From CBDUXZ01 sp965371325 [NCBI: uncultured bacterium] (GTDB taxonomy: Bacteria; JAUYMQ01), in NCBI GenBank assembly GCA_965371325.1, contig CBDUXZ010000051.1, positions 1 through 9,064 of the forward strand: a DNA stretch of 9,064 bases. Reading direction: 5' to 3'. Within the stretch, counting starts at the first letter, position 1, and the number at the start of each line of letters is the position of its first letter. The notes below the pieces were generated by a model, which saw only the letters and a program-made list of their open reading frames with translations, searched no databases and was not told the origin of the DNA. The position numbers were made by a program, and so were the translations under genes. Shown here piece by piece: positions 1 to 6,448 of the stretch.

Positions 1-321
1 CCACACAAAGATCGAGCCATCGAGGTACCGGGTGCGCCCGAGGTACGGGGGGTCGATCAGCACCGACGTTCCCCAAACGACTCGCGGGAGCGACGATATC
101 TCCTCGGGACGCAGGCCCGTGGCGCGCAGGGCATCGGCGAGCGCCGTTGCGTAGAGGGGCTCCTCAGGGGCAACCTCATAAAACGATGCTAACCGGCTGT
201 GGGAGAAGGAAATTTTATCTCGCCGGGCAAGATCCTGCCCAGCGCAGGCGCAGAGCGCCAGGAGAGATAAGAGCAGCCCAACACGGGCGCCCGTCCGGAG
301 GGGGGGTGGAGTCCGGAACAC
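1..321 (-). CDS. Exported or lipoprotein-like protein of unknown function, 3' part missing (left edge)
   Basis: A leftward frame stays open from a GTG at 321-319 to the window edge (107 codons), so the C-terminus lies outside. AAGGA, six bases upstream of the GTG, is a good ribosome binding site, and a promoter lies about 60 bases further up. The product starts with a basic stretch (R3, R9, R13) and a leucine-rich core (residues 14-23) ending LALCACAGQ. This is a signal peptide, either cleaved after ACA or used as a lipobox with C26 (LCAC, an unusual Cys at -2). The mature part contains RLASFYEVAPEEPLY, a helical LADALRATGL segment and LIDPPYLGRTRYLDGSIFVW near the edge. I do not recognise the family. 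The DPPY string resembles the methyltransferase motif, but the protein is exported. The existence of the gene is fairly secure; its function is unknown. Confidence 0.62.
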   Translation of the reverse strand, partial: MFRTPPPLRTGARVGLLLSLLALCACAGQDLARRDKISFSHSRLASFYEVAPEEPLYATALADALRATGLRPEEISSLPRVVWGTSVLIDPPYLGRTRYLDGSIFVW

Positions 322-384
322 GGCACGTCCTTGTGGGCCGAGATGGGAGGTTCGGTTTTCTAGCCACGACGTATGATGTTATTG

Positions 385-414
385 ATTTTAAAACAGGTTG
401 CCGAAAATTGTCAA
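385..414 (-). promoter_or_regulatory. Sigma70-type promoter for the leftward exported-protein gene
   Basis: Read leftward, TTGACA (414-409, six of six consensus) is followed by an 18-base spacer and TAAAAT (390-385, five of six). The expected transcription start is near 378, which leaves a leader of about 57 bases before the GTG at 321. The local AT-richness (about 361-430) contrasts with the GC-rich surroundings. The -35 box is one arm of the palindrome at 409-422. Confidence 0.5.
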
Positions 415-448
415 GATTGACAGTTTTGTGTCAACGGCACGTCAACGG
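409..448. repeat. Palindrome plus GTCAACGG direct repeats (possible operator)
   Basis: TGTCAAGATTGACA (409-422) is a perfect 6-2-6 inverted repeat that covers the -35 box of the leftward promoter and also gives a TTGACA on the other strand. Two copies of GTCAACGG follow at 430-437 and 441-448, 11 bases apart (about one helical turn). The core GTCAA also opens the palindrome at 410. The phasing and overlap with the -35 box suggest a regulator binding region; no regulator is identified. Confidence 0.4.
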
Positions 449-640
449 GCAGATTAAAAGGGGACGTTCCGCTTCGTCTCCTCGACCTTGCTGAGATAGA
501 TCCGTGCTTGAACGTCGTTCTATCCGGATCGAATCCGCCAACGGTCGCCCCGCCACGAGGAAGTCCCGCCCGGCTTGACAACCACCGGCGAAAGGGGTTA
601 AGCGCCCGTTGGGGGGGGCCATGCCCCGAGCGAGCTTGTG

Positions 641-772
641 ATGAAGCACCCCCCCTTCCAGCAAGAGGTGTCCGCGGATTTGGAAGTTCGGGCGCGTGCG
701 TGGTGGCAGCGCCTGGTGAATAGCGAAGTCCGCCCCCCGGCGAGGGAGCACCGCCGCGCAGCAAGACAATAA
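641..772 (+). CDS. Possible small protein, 43 aa
   Basis: An ATG at 641 (preceded directly by an in-frame GTG) opens a 43-codon frame ending at TAA 770-772, shortly before the RTX gene. The product is MKHPPFQQEVSADLEVRARA followed by WWQRLVNSEV and an Arg/Ala-rich tail. This gives one amphipathic helix and a basic end, with about three quarters of codons ending in G or C, as in the real genes here. The frame is open back to a TAA at 599-601. There is no strong ribosome binding site (only GAG-type matches). It could be a genuine small protein, the tail of a decayed gene, or chance in GC-rich DNA. No family is recognised. Confidence 0.28.
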   Translation: MKHPPFQQEVSADLEVRARAWWQRLVNSEVRPPAREHRRAARQ

Positions 773-810
773 CGAAACGAAGGCCACGCCCCCGGCCAGG
801 AGAATTCAAC

Positions 811-2616
811 ATGGAGCGCCATGGGAACGACTTCTGGAGAGTACCTCTCAGCGCCTTTCTCGGCGTCGTGATTACGTTTGGCGGGTTCAGTTTCGCAGCG
901 GCTGCCGATCCCCGATTGGGAACCGGGGAGCCTCCCAACCCGCCACGCGCAGTCAAGAGCGAATCGACGCGCGCGGGGGAAACGGAAGCAAAACCCGCCA
1001 GGGTCCAGTTCCCCTCGATCAGCAGCCTCACCCCAACCCCTTGCGTGAAACAGGGCGAGATCGTCTCGATAAAGGGGAAGAACCTTGGAGGTCCGGATCA
1101 GTACAACCTGTACATCCAGGCACGCGGGAAGAACCGAATTCCCCTGAAGGTCTCCTCGGGGAGGAACTGGACCAGCACACGCATTCGCGCAAGCGTTCCC
1201 GCCCCATCGCCTTCCCTTCCCCCCGGATCCAACGTCACTGTTGGCTTGACCTCGAAGGGCGGCCAGCAGATCCGAGGCGCCAGTCGAAGCACACAGCTGT
1301 GCGCATCCGAGGGAATTGCCGCACAGGTGAAGCAGGGACTCGTGCCCGGCGCTCCCGCAGCCCCGATTGATGCGTCGCTGGCAAAAAAGGCCGTGAAAGA
1401 CGGGGGCCTGCCCCCGATGGAGACGAAGTCTCTTGAGAAGCCTCCGAGCACGCTTAGGGAGAAGATAAAGCTTGCTCCTGGCGTTCTCACGAAGCCTTTT
1501 GATCCGAACGCGCCAACCTACTGCAATAACCTGACGGCGACCATCAGCGGCACGCCAGGGGACGATGTGCTTCAGGGCACGCCAGGGGATGACATCTTCA
1601 CAGGATTGGCCGGCAACGACAAGATTCAGGGTCTGGGCGGAAACGATGTCATCTGCGGCGGCGAGGGCGACGACGAGCTGTTTGGTGGTCTTGGGAACGA
1701 CCTGATCTTCGGCGAGGGGGGCAACGACAAGCTGAACGGCCAGAATGGTGACGACGAGCTGTACGGGGGTGGGGGCGATGACTACCTGATCGGTGACGCC
1801 GGCGTCGACAAGCTCTTTGGCGACGATGGCAATGACGCCCTCAGAGGCTACGCGGGCACCGACGAGATGCACGGCGGGACCGGCAACGACACGCTCTACG
1901 GCGGGGACGGCGGCGACACCCTGTACGGGGACGCGGGTCTCGACCTCATCTACGGCGAGGGGGGCGGCGACTACATGGAAGGGGGCCCCGACAAGGACGA
2001 GATGTACGGCGGGGACGGCGACGACACACTCAAGGGCCAGGGCGGAAACGATCGGATCAACCCGGGCAAGGGTAACGACATAGCGCATGGCGGAGACGGC
2101 GATGACGAGATCATTGAACTCATCTCCAGCGACGGGAATGACGAGCTCTGGGGTGATGCCGGCAAGGATCACCTGAACGGCGGTTCCGGCGACGATGTAT
2201 TACACGGGGGGGATGACGACGATCAGCTATTCGGCCTGGCGGGGAACGATACCCTCTACGGCGAGGGGGGCAACGACAGCATCGGTGGGTTCGAGGGGGA
2301 TGACGAGGCGCACGGAGGAGCTGGAAACGACGGCATCTACGGCGGACCCGACAACGACCATCTGTACGGCGATGGTGGGAACGACACGATCTGGGGAGAG
2401 AATGGCGGCAACATGACAGGCGACGATTTTCTCTACGGAGGACCCGGAAACGACACGATCTACGGCTGGGCCGGCAAGGACGAGCTGTTCGGTGAGAGCG
2501 GCGACGACACACTCGACGGTATGGATGACAAGGACAAGCTCGACGGAGGCCCAGGCACCGACACTTGCAAGGAGCTCCCGAATGATAGCCTGAAGAGCTG
2601 TGAAATAAAGAACTGA
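811..2616 (+). CDS. Exported RTX-repeat (hemolysin-type calcium-binding) protein with IPT/TIG-like domain
   Basis: This is probably a secreted, calcium-stabilised surface or extracellular protein of unknown activity. The start is fixed by AGGAGA seven bases upstream of ATG 811. Residues 1-32 form a Sec signal peptide (hydrophobic core 12-31, cleavage after AAA near A32). Residues about 69-155 resemble an IPT/TIG immunoglobulin-like fold, opening with SLTPTPCVKQGEIVSIKGKN. A Pro/Lys-rich linker follows. Residues 247-587 are 37 consecutive GGxGxDxLx-type nonapeptides, which bind Ca2+ as a parallel beta-roll. Cysteines cap the roll at C238 and C273-like ICGG on one side and C586/C597 on the other. 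No enzymatic domain is visible. The N-terminal signal argues against classical type I export, and no T1SS genes are adjacent. Adhesion, matrix or surface-layer roles are possible but not shown. Confidence 0.9.
   Translation: MERHGNDFWRVPLSAFLGVVITFGGFSFAAAADPRLGTGEPPNPPRAVKSESTRAGETEAKPARVQFPSISSLTPTPCVKQGEIVSIKGKNLGGPDQYNLYIQARGKNRIPLKVSSGRNWTSTRIRASVPAPSPSLPPGSNVTVGLTSKGGQQIRGASRSTQLCASEGIAAQVKQGLVPGAPAAPIDASLAKKAVKDGGLPPMETKSLEKPPSTLREKIKLAPGVLTKPFDPNAPTYCNNLTATISGTPGDDVLQGTPGDDIFTGLAGNDKIQGLGGNDVICGGEGDDELFGGLGNDLIFGEGGNDKLNGQNGDDELYGGGGDDYLIGDAGVDKLFGDDGNDALRGYAGTDEMHGGTGNDTLYGGDGGDTLYGDAGLDLIYGEGGGDYMEGGPDKDEMYGGDGDDTLKGQGGNDRINPGKGNDIAHGGDGDDEIIELISSDGNDELWGDAGKDHLNGGSGDDVLHGGDDDDQLFGLAGNDTLYGEGGNDSIGGFEGDDEAHGGAGNDGIYGGPDNDHLYGDGGNDTIWGENGGNMTGDDFLYGGPGNDTIYGWAGKDELFGESGDDTLDGMDDKDKLDGGPGTDTCKELPNDSLKSCEIKN
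1549..2571 (+). repeat. DNA encoding 37 tandem RTX nonapeptides
   Basis: A 27-base periodicity encodes residues 247-587 of the RTX protein. Of 37 units, two are lengthened: one at about residue 436 (12 residues, ELISSDGNDELW) and one at about residue 529 (14 residues, GENGGNMTGDDFLY). Several units lack the central glycine (GGPDKD, GGDDDD, GGPDND, GMDDKD). The copies differ at the DNA level, so this is an old, protein-selected repeat and not a recent tandem duplication. Confidence 0.88.
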
Positions 2617-2722
2617 GGCGCGATAACCGGCGCAAGAATCGTTAAGTGTTCACCCCGGGTTCCCCAGCAGGCCTTTCTACCCCCCCACTGACAGCTAATC
2701 AAAAGCCGCAGAGACACGTGAG

Positions 2723-4018
2723 ATGACCAGCAAAATTAGCTCCGGCGAAATCGATGCCACTTCCCGGGCCCGTGAATTTCTCGACCGACGCCTCGCGGAA
2801 TCGCTAACCGGCCATCTGCGGAATCCAGCACCACGCTACGGGCCTCACGGTCGGGTTCTGCGCACGGATCGCGTTCATGTCGCAGCCCTGGCAAGACGCG
2901 TCTGTCTCTTGCGAGCCATTCACCGCGGAGGCGGCCCGGAGGTTTTGGATGTTGGCGGGGGATTCGGAGAGCTCGCAGCACTCGTTCGCAACACTCTCGG
3001 CAGATCCGTCTTCTTGCAGGACCTCTCACCCGCATTCCTGTTATTTGCGCAAATCTGGATGCGCGTCCAACCCGTTTGCGGCGACGCCGCGGCTCTCCCC
3101 TTTAGATCCCACAGCTTTGGAACGGTCGTTTGCTCCGAAGTGGTTGAGCACGCGGAGCGGCCGGTCCTGATTTTTCTCGAACTCTCCCGGGTGGCCCGTG
3201 AGACGATGATGGTCTCCACCGATATTTGTTGTCCTACGCGGTGGGAGTATTCCCTCCGGATGGCCACAGCGGACCGTCGGTCCGAGTTCGGCGATCGAAA
3301 CTGGTACCTTCCGGAGCATTTTAGGGTGCTGATGGGCGCAGACACGACTCTTTCCGCGAGCCTCGCGTCGCCGCGCCGGACTCATGGGTGGAAGATCAAG
3401 CACCTTTCGGACCTGTCCGACCTCGTGGAGGTGCTCTCGGTGGAGCAACCCTATTTCGCCGGAGCCGGAGGCATCATGGCCGTGCGCGGGGCGAAGGAGG
3501 TCCAGGTCACGGCGGACAGGGAGCTGGTGGCGCAGGTGATCGAGAACGATCGCGAAGCAGGGGCCAATTTTCTCGAGGCAGCACGAAAGACCCTCGACAT
3601 CCTGGAGGGTAGAGAGAGACCCCCGGACGAGCCACCCAACCTGAAAATGCTCTGCTGCCCATCGTCAAATTGCCAGGGCGCGCTCCATCCGGAGTCTCCT
3701 TCCTGTTTGGTCTGCGCAGGCTGTGGAACTCGCTACGAGAAGCGGTGGGGTATCCCCCTGCTGCATCCCCCTACGCATGCCACGCTGGAGGATGCCCTCG
3801 TCGGCATCCCGTCCGTGCGCGCACAGGCCATCCGTGCCCTGGCGCGTGAGATTGAACGGGGAGCACGGGCCCAATGGGCCGAGCTGTTTGTGTGGGCGTT
3901 CCTGGGCGCCATCGGGTTTTTCCGTCTTCGCGTGGGGCTTCGTGAAAGAGCCCGAATTCTATATGGCTGGTGTAGGGACGCGCTTACCGGGACGAAAGAT
4001 CCGGGAGCCGAAGAGTGA
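2723..4018 (+). CDS. SAM-dependent class I methyltransferase with C-terminal Trm112-like zinc ribbon
   Basis: Predicted to move a methyl group from S-adenosylmethionine to an unknown substrate. Residues about 70-170 are a Methyltransf_11/25-type Rossmann fold. Motif I is EVLDVGGGFGEL (73-84), then LQDLSP. CGDAAALPF (119-127) gives the acidic motif, and SEVVEH (138-143) is the usual post-motif. Residues 307-349 look like a Trm112p zinc ribbon (C312, C317, C331, C334, then CGTRYEKRWGIPLLHP). The first knuckle is C-x4-C (CPSSNC), where C-x2-C is usual. A hydrophobic or amphipathic stretch near 385-408 may touch the membrane. The start at 2723 has only a weak ribosome binding site, but the homologous region begins well inside. 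It lies 106 bases after the RTX gene and 9 bases before a radical SAM remnant in the same frame. The substrate cannot be inferred. Confidence 0.88.
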   Translation: MTSKISSGEIDATSRAREFLDRRLAESLTGHLRNPAPRYGPHGRVLRTDRVHVAALARRVCLLRAIHRGGGPEVLDVGGGFGELAALVRNTLGRSVFLQDLSPAFLLFAQIWMRVQPVCGDAAALPFRSHSFGTVVCSEVVEHAERPVLIFLELSRVARETMMVSTDICCPTRWEYSLRMATADRRSEFGDRNWYLPEHFRVLMGADTTLSASLASPRRTHGWKIKHLSDLSDLVEVLSVEQPYFAGAGGIMAVRGAKEVQVTADRELVAQVIENDREAGANFLEAARKTLDILEGRERPPDEPPNLKMLCCPSSNCQGALHPESPSCLVCAGCGTRYEKRWGIPLLHPPTHATLEDALVGIPSVRAQAIRALAREIERGARAQWAELFVWAFLGAIGFFRLRVGLRERARILYGWCRDALTGTKDPGAEE

Positions 4019-4027
4019 ACCGGCGCC

Positions 4028-4258
4028 ATGGGTTACCGAAGTATCAATGAGAAGAGAAAGAGGCCGCTGGAATCGCCTCCAGGCTGTCTTTTCATCTGCG
4101 AGTTTCGCGACATCATCGCAATCTACGGCCGTAAAGCACGATCGAAGTCCATTCCCCAGATCATGAAGGAGATCGAGTATCTCACCGAACCTGGGGCCGA
4201 CAGCATCAATATCGTTCCTCTAAACCAGATCGTCTCTCCATCCGAGAGTTCGAGGTGA
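4028..4258 (+). pseudogene. Remnant of a B12-binding-type radical SAM protein (third cluster Cys lost)
   Basis: The 76-codon frame matches the core of cobalamin-dependent radical SAM enzymes: GCLFICEFRDIIAIYGRKAR, followed by KSIPQIMKEIEYL and a GAD-INIV strand. In the family this reads GC-F-CEFCDI--YGR--R-K---Q---E. The CxxxCxxC motif that holds the 4Fe-4S cluster is C20, C24 and then R27. The arginine codon CGC at 4106-4108 is one T-to-C change from TGC. Both the N-terminal B12 domain and the rest of the barrel are missing, since intact members have 400-600 residues. The frame starts 9 bases after the methyltransferase stop and is in the same frame as it. There is no strong ribosome binding site. 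It is best read as a decayed gene fragment. An expressed small protein is possible but would lack radical SAM activity. Confidence 0.6.
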
Positions 4259-4411
4259 AGGCGTTTCAATGATACGCCGGGTTCATCCGATCGGGCCGGT
4301 CCGATATAGGCGTACCCTGGCTTGCGCGCAGTTCAACCTATCTAGTATCTTCGGATGGCGCGCTTGCCGCCGAGGCAGCGCTCGATAGGCTCTCCATTCA
4401 GGCGAGGCGTG

Positions 4412-5551
4412 ATGTTCCACTACGAAGGGGCCCTGCCGCATCTTCTCTCTCCCAGAGATTACTACGACGAAGCCCCCTATCAACGGGAGATAGAAGCACT
4501 GTTCCGCCCGAGTTGGCGATTGCTGGGACTTCTCGAAGATGTTCCCCGGCCGGGGGATTACCTGGCGAGGGACGTTCTCGGCGTGCCGGTGCTACTTCGT
4601 AACCTGGATGGTGAGTTGCACGCGTACAAAAATGTGTGCCCGCACCGCCATTGCCTCGTCCTCCCGTACGGGAAAGGGCATGCACCCTCCTTCAGGTGTC
4701 AATACCATGGGTGGGAATTCGGGGCGGAGGGCCGGATCAGCAAGATACCCGATGGAATATCGTTCAAGGGCCTACGTGCGAGAGAACTCTGCCTGGAAAG
4801 GTACCGACTCAGCATGCTGGGGTCGCTCGTATTCGTGAACCTGTCGCCTGGCAGCGAGTCTTTTCTGGAATCCGTGGGTGACATCGCTCCAGATCTCGAA
4901 CGGTTCTATGAGAACCACCGGCCGTTCATGGTGAAGGCGACTGAACACGCAGTTAACTGGAAGGTGATCGCGGAGAATGCCATTGAGAGCTATCACGTGC
5001 CCGTTACGCACCCGGGCAGCTTCAAGGAATACCGCGATGAGAAGCTTCACGACCACTTGCTGGACATGAAGTTCACCCGGTACCGGGATCTGAAGCCCTG
5101 GGGGAACTCACCGCTGGGACTGAGCTTCAAGATGCTGACCGGAATGATGTTGAAGAACCCCACCTATCAGCGTTTCACGCAGGCGCACCTCTTCCCGAAC
5201 TATCTCCTTTACTACGGTGATCTCTTCTCAAGCTTCATCTCGCTCGAGCCCCTGGGCCCCCAGCGCACCCGGCACTACTTGACCGGGTTTGTCCCGCGCG
5301 AGATCAGGTATCCGCTGATTACCCGCGCCGCCCAGAAGGCGTTCGAGGTGGCCTTCAAGAGAACCGGCTGGAAGATCATCGAGGAAGACATGGCCATTTG
5401 GGATTCGATTCAAAGTGGCCTGAGGAATAGCCATCACAGGGGTGCACTGAGCCGTCGTGAAGAGCGCGTCTACACCTTCCAGAAGTACCTGGTCGAGAAG
5501 CTCGAGGGTCAGTCGACCAACGCAGCGAGTCGCCTGGAACGGGCCAGGTAG
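4412..5551 (+). CDS. Rieske non-heme iron oxygenase, alpha (catalytic) subunit
   Basis: Adds oxygen to an unknown organic substrate, using electrons passed by a reductase/ferredoxin that is not in this window. The Rieske 2Fe-2S site is C76-P-H78, 17 residues, then C96-Q-Y-H99. The mononuclear iron site is H195 and H200 in NWKVIAENAIESYHVPVTHP plus D326 in EEDMAIWDSIQSG. The bridging residue is E192 where naphthalene-type dioxygenases have Asp, as in several monooxygenase-like members (choline monooxygenase type). Total length is 379 residues, normal for the family. I chose ATG 4412 (MFHYEG), with GAGG just upstream. The frame also has ATG 4355, but its 19 extra residues are basic, unlike the family, and lack a ribosome binding site. 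No beta subunit is adjacent, suggesting an alpha-only oxygenase. It probably belongs with the upstream methyltransferase. Confidence 0.9.
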   Translation: MFHYEGALPHLLSPRDYYDEAPYQREIEALFRPSWRLLGLLEDVPRPGDYLARDVLGVPVLLRNLDGELHAYKNVCPHRHCLVLPYGKGHAPSFRCQYHGWEFGAEGRISKIPDGISFKGLRARELCLERYRLSMLGSLVFVNLSPGSESFLESVGDIAPDLERFYENHRPFMVKATEHAVNWKVIAENAIESYHVPVTHPGSFKEYRDEKLHDHLLDMKFTRYRDLKPWGNSPLGLSFKMLTGMMLKNPTYQRFTQAHLFPNYLLYYGDLFSSFISLEPLGPQRTRHYLTGFVPREIRYPLITRAAQKAFEVAFKRTGWKIIEEDMAIWDSIQSGLRNSHHRGALSRREERVYTFQKYLVEKLEGQSTNAASRLERAR

Positions 5552-5655
5552 CGCATCGAGATCTCACCCGTACAATGCGCTTTCCGGTAAACCTTAGTGT
5601 CTGCCGCATCATCTTCGATCTGCTCGGGGCCGCTTAGTGGTGACCCGTGTTGGAC

Positions 5656-5671
5656 CCCTGGGCTAACAGGG
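5656..5671. terminator. Small hairpin between convergent genes (weak terminator candidate)
   Basis: CCCTG-GGCTAA-CAGGG forms a 5-bp stem with a 6-base loop, extendable by a few pairs past one mismatch. It lies between the ends of the rightward Rieske gene and the leftward MerB operon. No T-run follows on either strand, so intrinsic termination is doubtful. Elsewhere in 5552-5662 I see no gene, promoter or repeat. Confidence 0.2.
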
Positions 5672-5890
5672 TTCTACCCACTGGAGAGGGGCAATTGGGG
5701 GGTCGAGATCGCCTGCAAGCCCCCGGACGGGATCTTTACCCTCGTATCCGAAATGGCTGGCCCGGCCAAGTGAGGTGTAAATAACACGGGAAGGAACATC
5801 AAGAATAACTCCGCCAAATGCCGCGAGCGCAACAATCCCGTACAGAATGTTCTGGTTGCGATCAATCCCGGTTAGCCAGAGTCTCGACTC
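5663..5890 (-). pseudogene. Start-less open frame for a small membrane protein, possible fourth operon member
   Basis: Just after the four-helix membrane gene, and overlapping its end in another frame, 75 codons are open from the TGA at 5893-5891 to TAG 5665-5663. From 5866 the reading is IDRNQNILYGIVALAAFGGV, then ILDVPSRVIYTSLGR, ending in a Gly/Asp/Pro-rich tail (LDPPIAPLQWVEPC). It has one clear membrane helix (about ILYGIVALAAFGGVIL) and a soluble C-terminus. There is no ATG, GTG or TTG in frame at the front. The natural start would be ATT at 5866-5864, as if an original ATG had mutated or a rare ATT start is used. There is no ribosome binding site. GC at third positions is lower than in neighbouring genes. 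It may be a decayed gene or chance; no family is recognised. Confidence 0.33.
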
Positions 5891-6435
5891 TCAGCTGGCT
5901 GTACGCGCTTCCTCCAACTAGCCTCCCAGGCATCGATACCGCTTAAGGGACCCGCCGGGCAGTAGTGCTCTGCGGTCTCGTGTCCCGACATCATCATCCA
6001 GAGGTACGGTATGGCGCGCATTTCGCAACCCGGTGTCCCTATGGCGCTCGAAAGGATAAAGGAAATTCCGAGATGGACGTACACGTACAACAGCCACAAG
6101 AAGACAAACCAACCTAACGGTGGGCCCCACAGCTTCCCGTTGGAAAAAAGACTCAGCAGCGCCATTGCCATAGCGGCGGCGATGACGAGCAGCTGAGGGC
6201 GGCGACCCCACGAACACGTGAAGCCGATATTGATAATGTACGAGAACAGATGGAACCCCAGAAACATCATGACCCAGAGGCCCGGGGCATCGGGCACTCG
6301 GGAGATCACGCGTTCCGAGCAGTATGCCAGGAGGCTGAAGACAAAATAGAGGCACCCGACCCCAAATACGAACCGCGTGAGCCGCCCCACGGGTCCGGGA
6401 CGCTCGAGCGATCCTGGCTTTTGGAATCGGGCCAT
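5872..6435 (-). CDS. Four-helix inner-membrane protein in the MerB operon, unknown family
   Basis: A 187-residue protein with predicted helices at about 20-38, 52-72, 81-97 and 107-132, a basic N-terminus (residues 3-21) and a C-terminal tail of about 50 residues. Cysteines lie at C28 and C39 (in or at the end of helix 1), C74 (after helix 2, GFTCSWGRRP), C137 (GCEMRAIPYLW) and C159 (ETAEHYCPAGPL). It is co-directional with merB, 13 bases downstream of the merB stop, with only a weak ribosome binding site, so translation is probably coupled. MerT, MerC and MerF also use membrane cysteines to carry Hg(II). However, the paired adjacent cysteines of MerT are absent and I cannot assign this to any of them. 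A transport or membrane-anchoring role is inferred from position only. Confidence 0.8.
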   Translation of the reverse strand: MARFQKPGSLERPGPVGRLTRFVFGVGCLYFVFSLLAYCSERVISRVPDAPGLWVMMFLGFHLFSYIINIGFTCSWGRRPQLLVIAAAMAMALLSLFSNGKLWGPPLGWFVFLWLLYVYVHLGISFILSSAIGTPGCEMRAIPYLWMMMSGHETAEHYCPAGPLSGIDAWEASWRKRVQPAESRDSG

Positions 6436-6448
6436 CTCAGTTATCTAC

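Larger units (their letters stand above)
322..810. other. Divergent intergenic region (489 bases)
   Basis: The left third holds the leftward promoter, its palindrome and direct repeats. The middle and right parts are GC-rich with G and C runs (611-618, 649-655) and contain one possible small ORF at 641-772. A rightward TTGACA at 575-580 has only a poor -10 partner (TTAAGC at 17 bases), so the promoter of the RTX gene is not clearly seen. No terminator with a T-run and no RNA gene were found. Confidence 0.5.

Noticed and set aside
1-60. DPPY string suggesting an N6-adenine or N4-cytosine DNA methyltransferase at the left edge
   Set aside because: The frame begins with a signal peptide and shows no SAM-binding motif, so DPPY here is most likely coincidental.
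575-603. Rightward TTGACA as promoter of the RTX gene
   Set aside because: The base composition at the -10 position (TTAAGC or GTTAAG) is a poor match, so it is not listed as a promoter.
411-1031. Leftward frames at 411-1031 and 431-787
   Set aside because: Pro/Arg/Gly-rich translations typical of GC-rich noncoding strand. They overlap each other and the start of the RTX gene, and have no recognisable domain.
598-2172. Long leftward frame of 524 codons, antisense to the RTX gene
   Set aside because: It is a shadow of the 27-base RTX repeat, which gives a repetitive Val/Ala-rich translation with no known domain. The rightward frame has signal peptide, ribosome binding site and clear RTX motifs.
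1549-2571. Tandem repeat considered as CRISPR or satellite DNA
   Set aside because: The repeat has no spacers and its 27-base period is in frame with RTX nonapeptides, with selection visible at the protein level.
3723-4166. Rightward 147-codon frame overlapping the methyltransferase end and the radical SAM remnant
   Set aside because: A different phase from both recognisable coding segments, with Arg/Ser/Pro-rich low-quality translation; a shadow frame.
5674-5865. Leftward 63-codon frame starting with TTG
   Set aside because: It covers the same DNA as the start-less frame 5663-5890 but in another phase, giving a less protein-like product without an upstream ribosome binding site.
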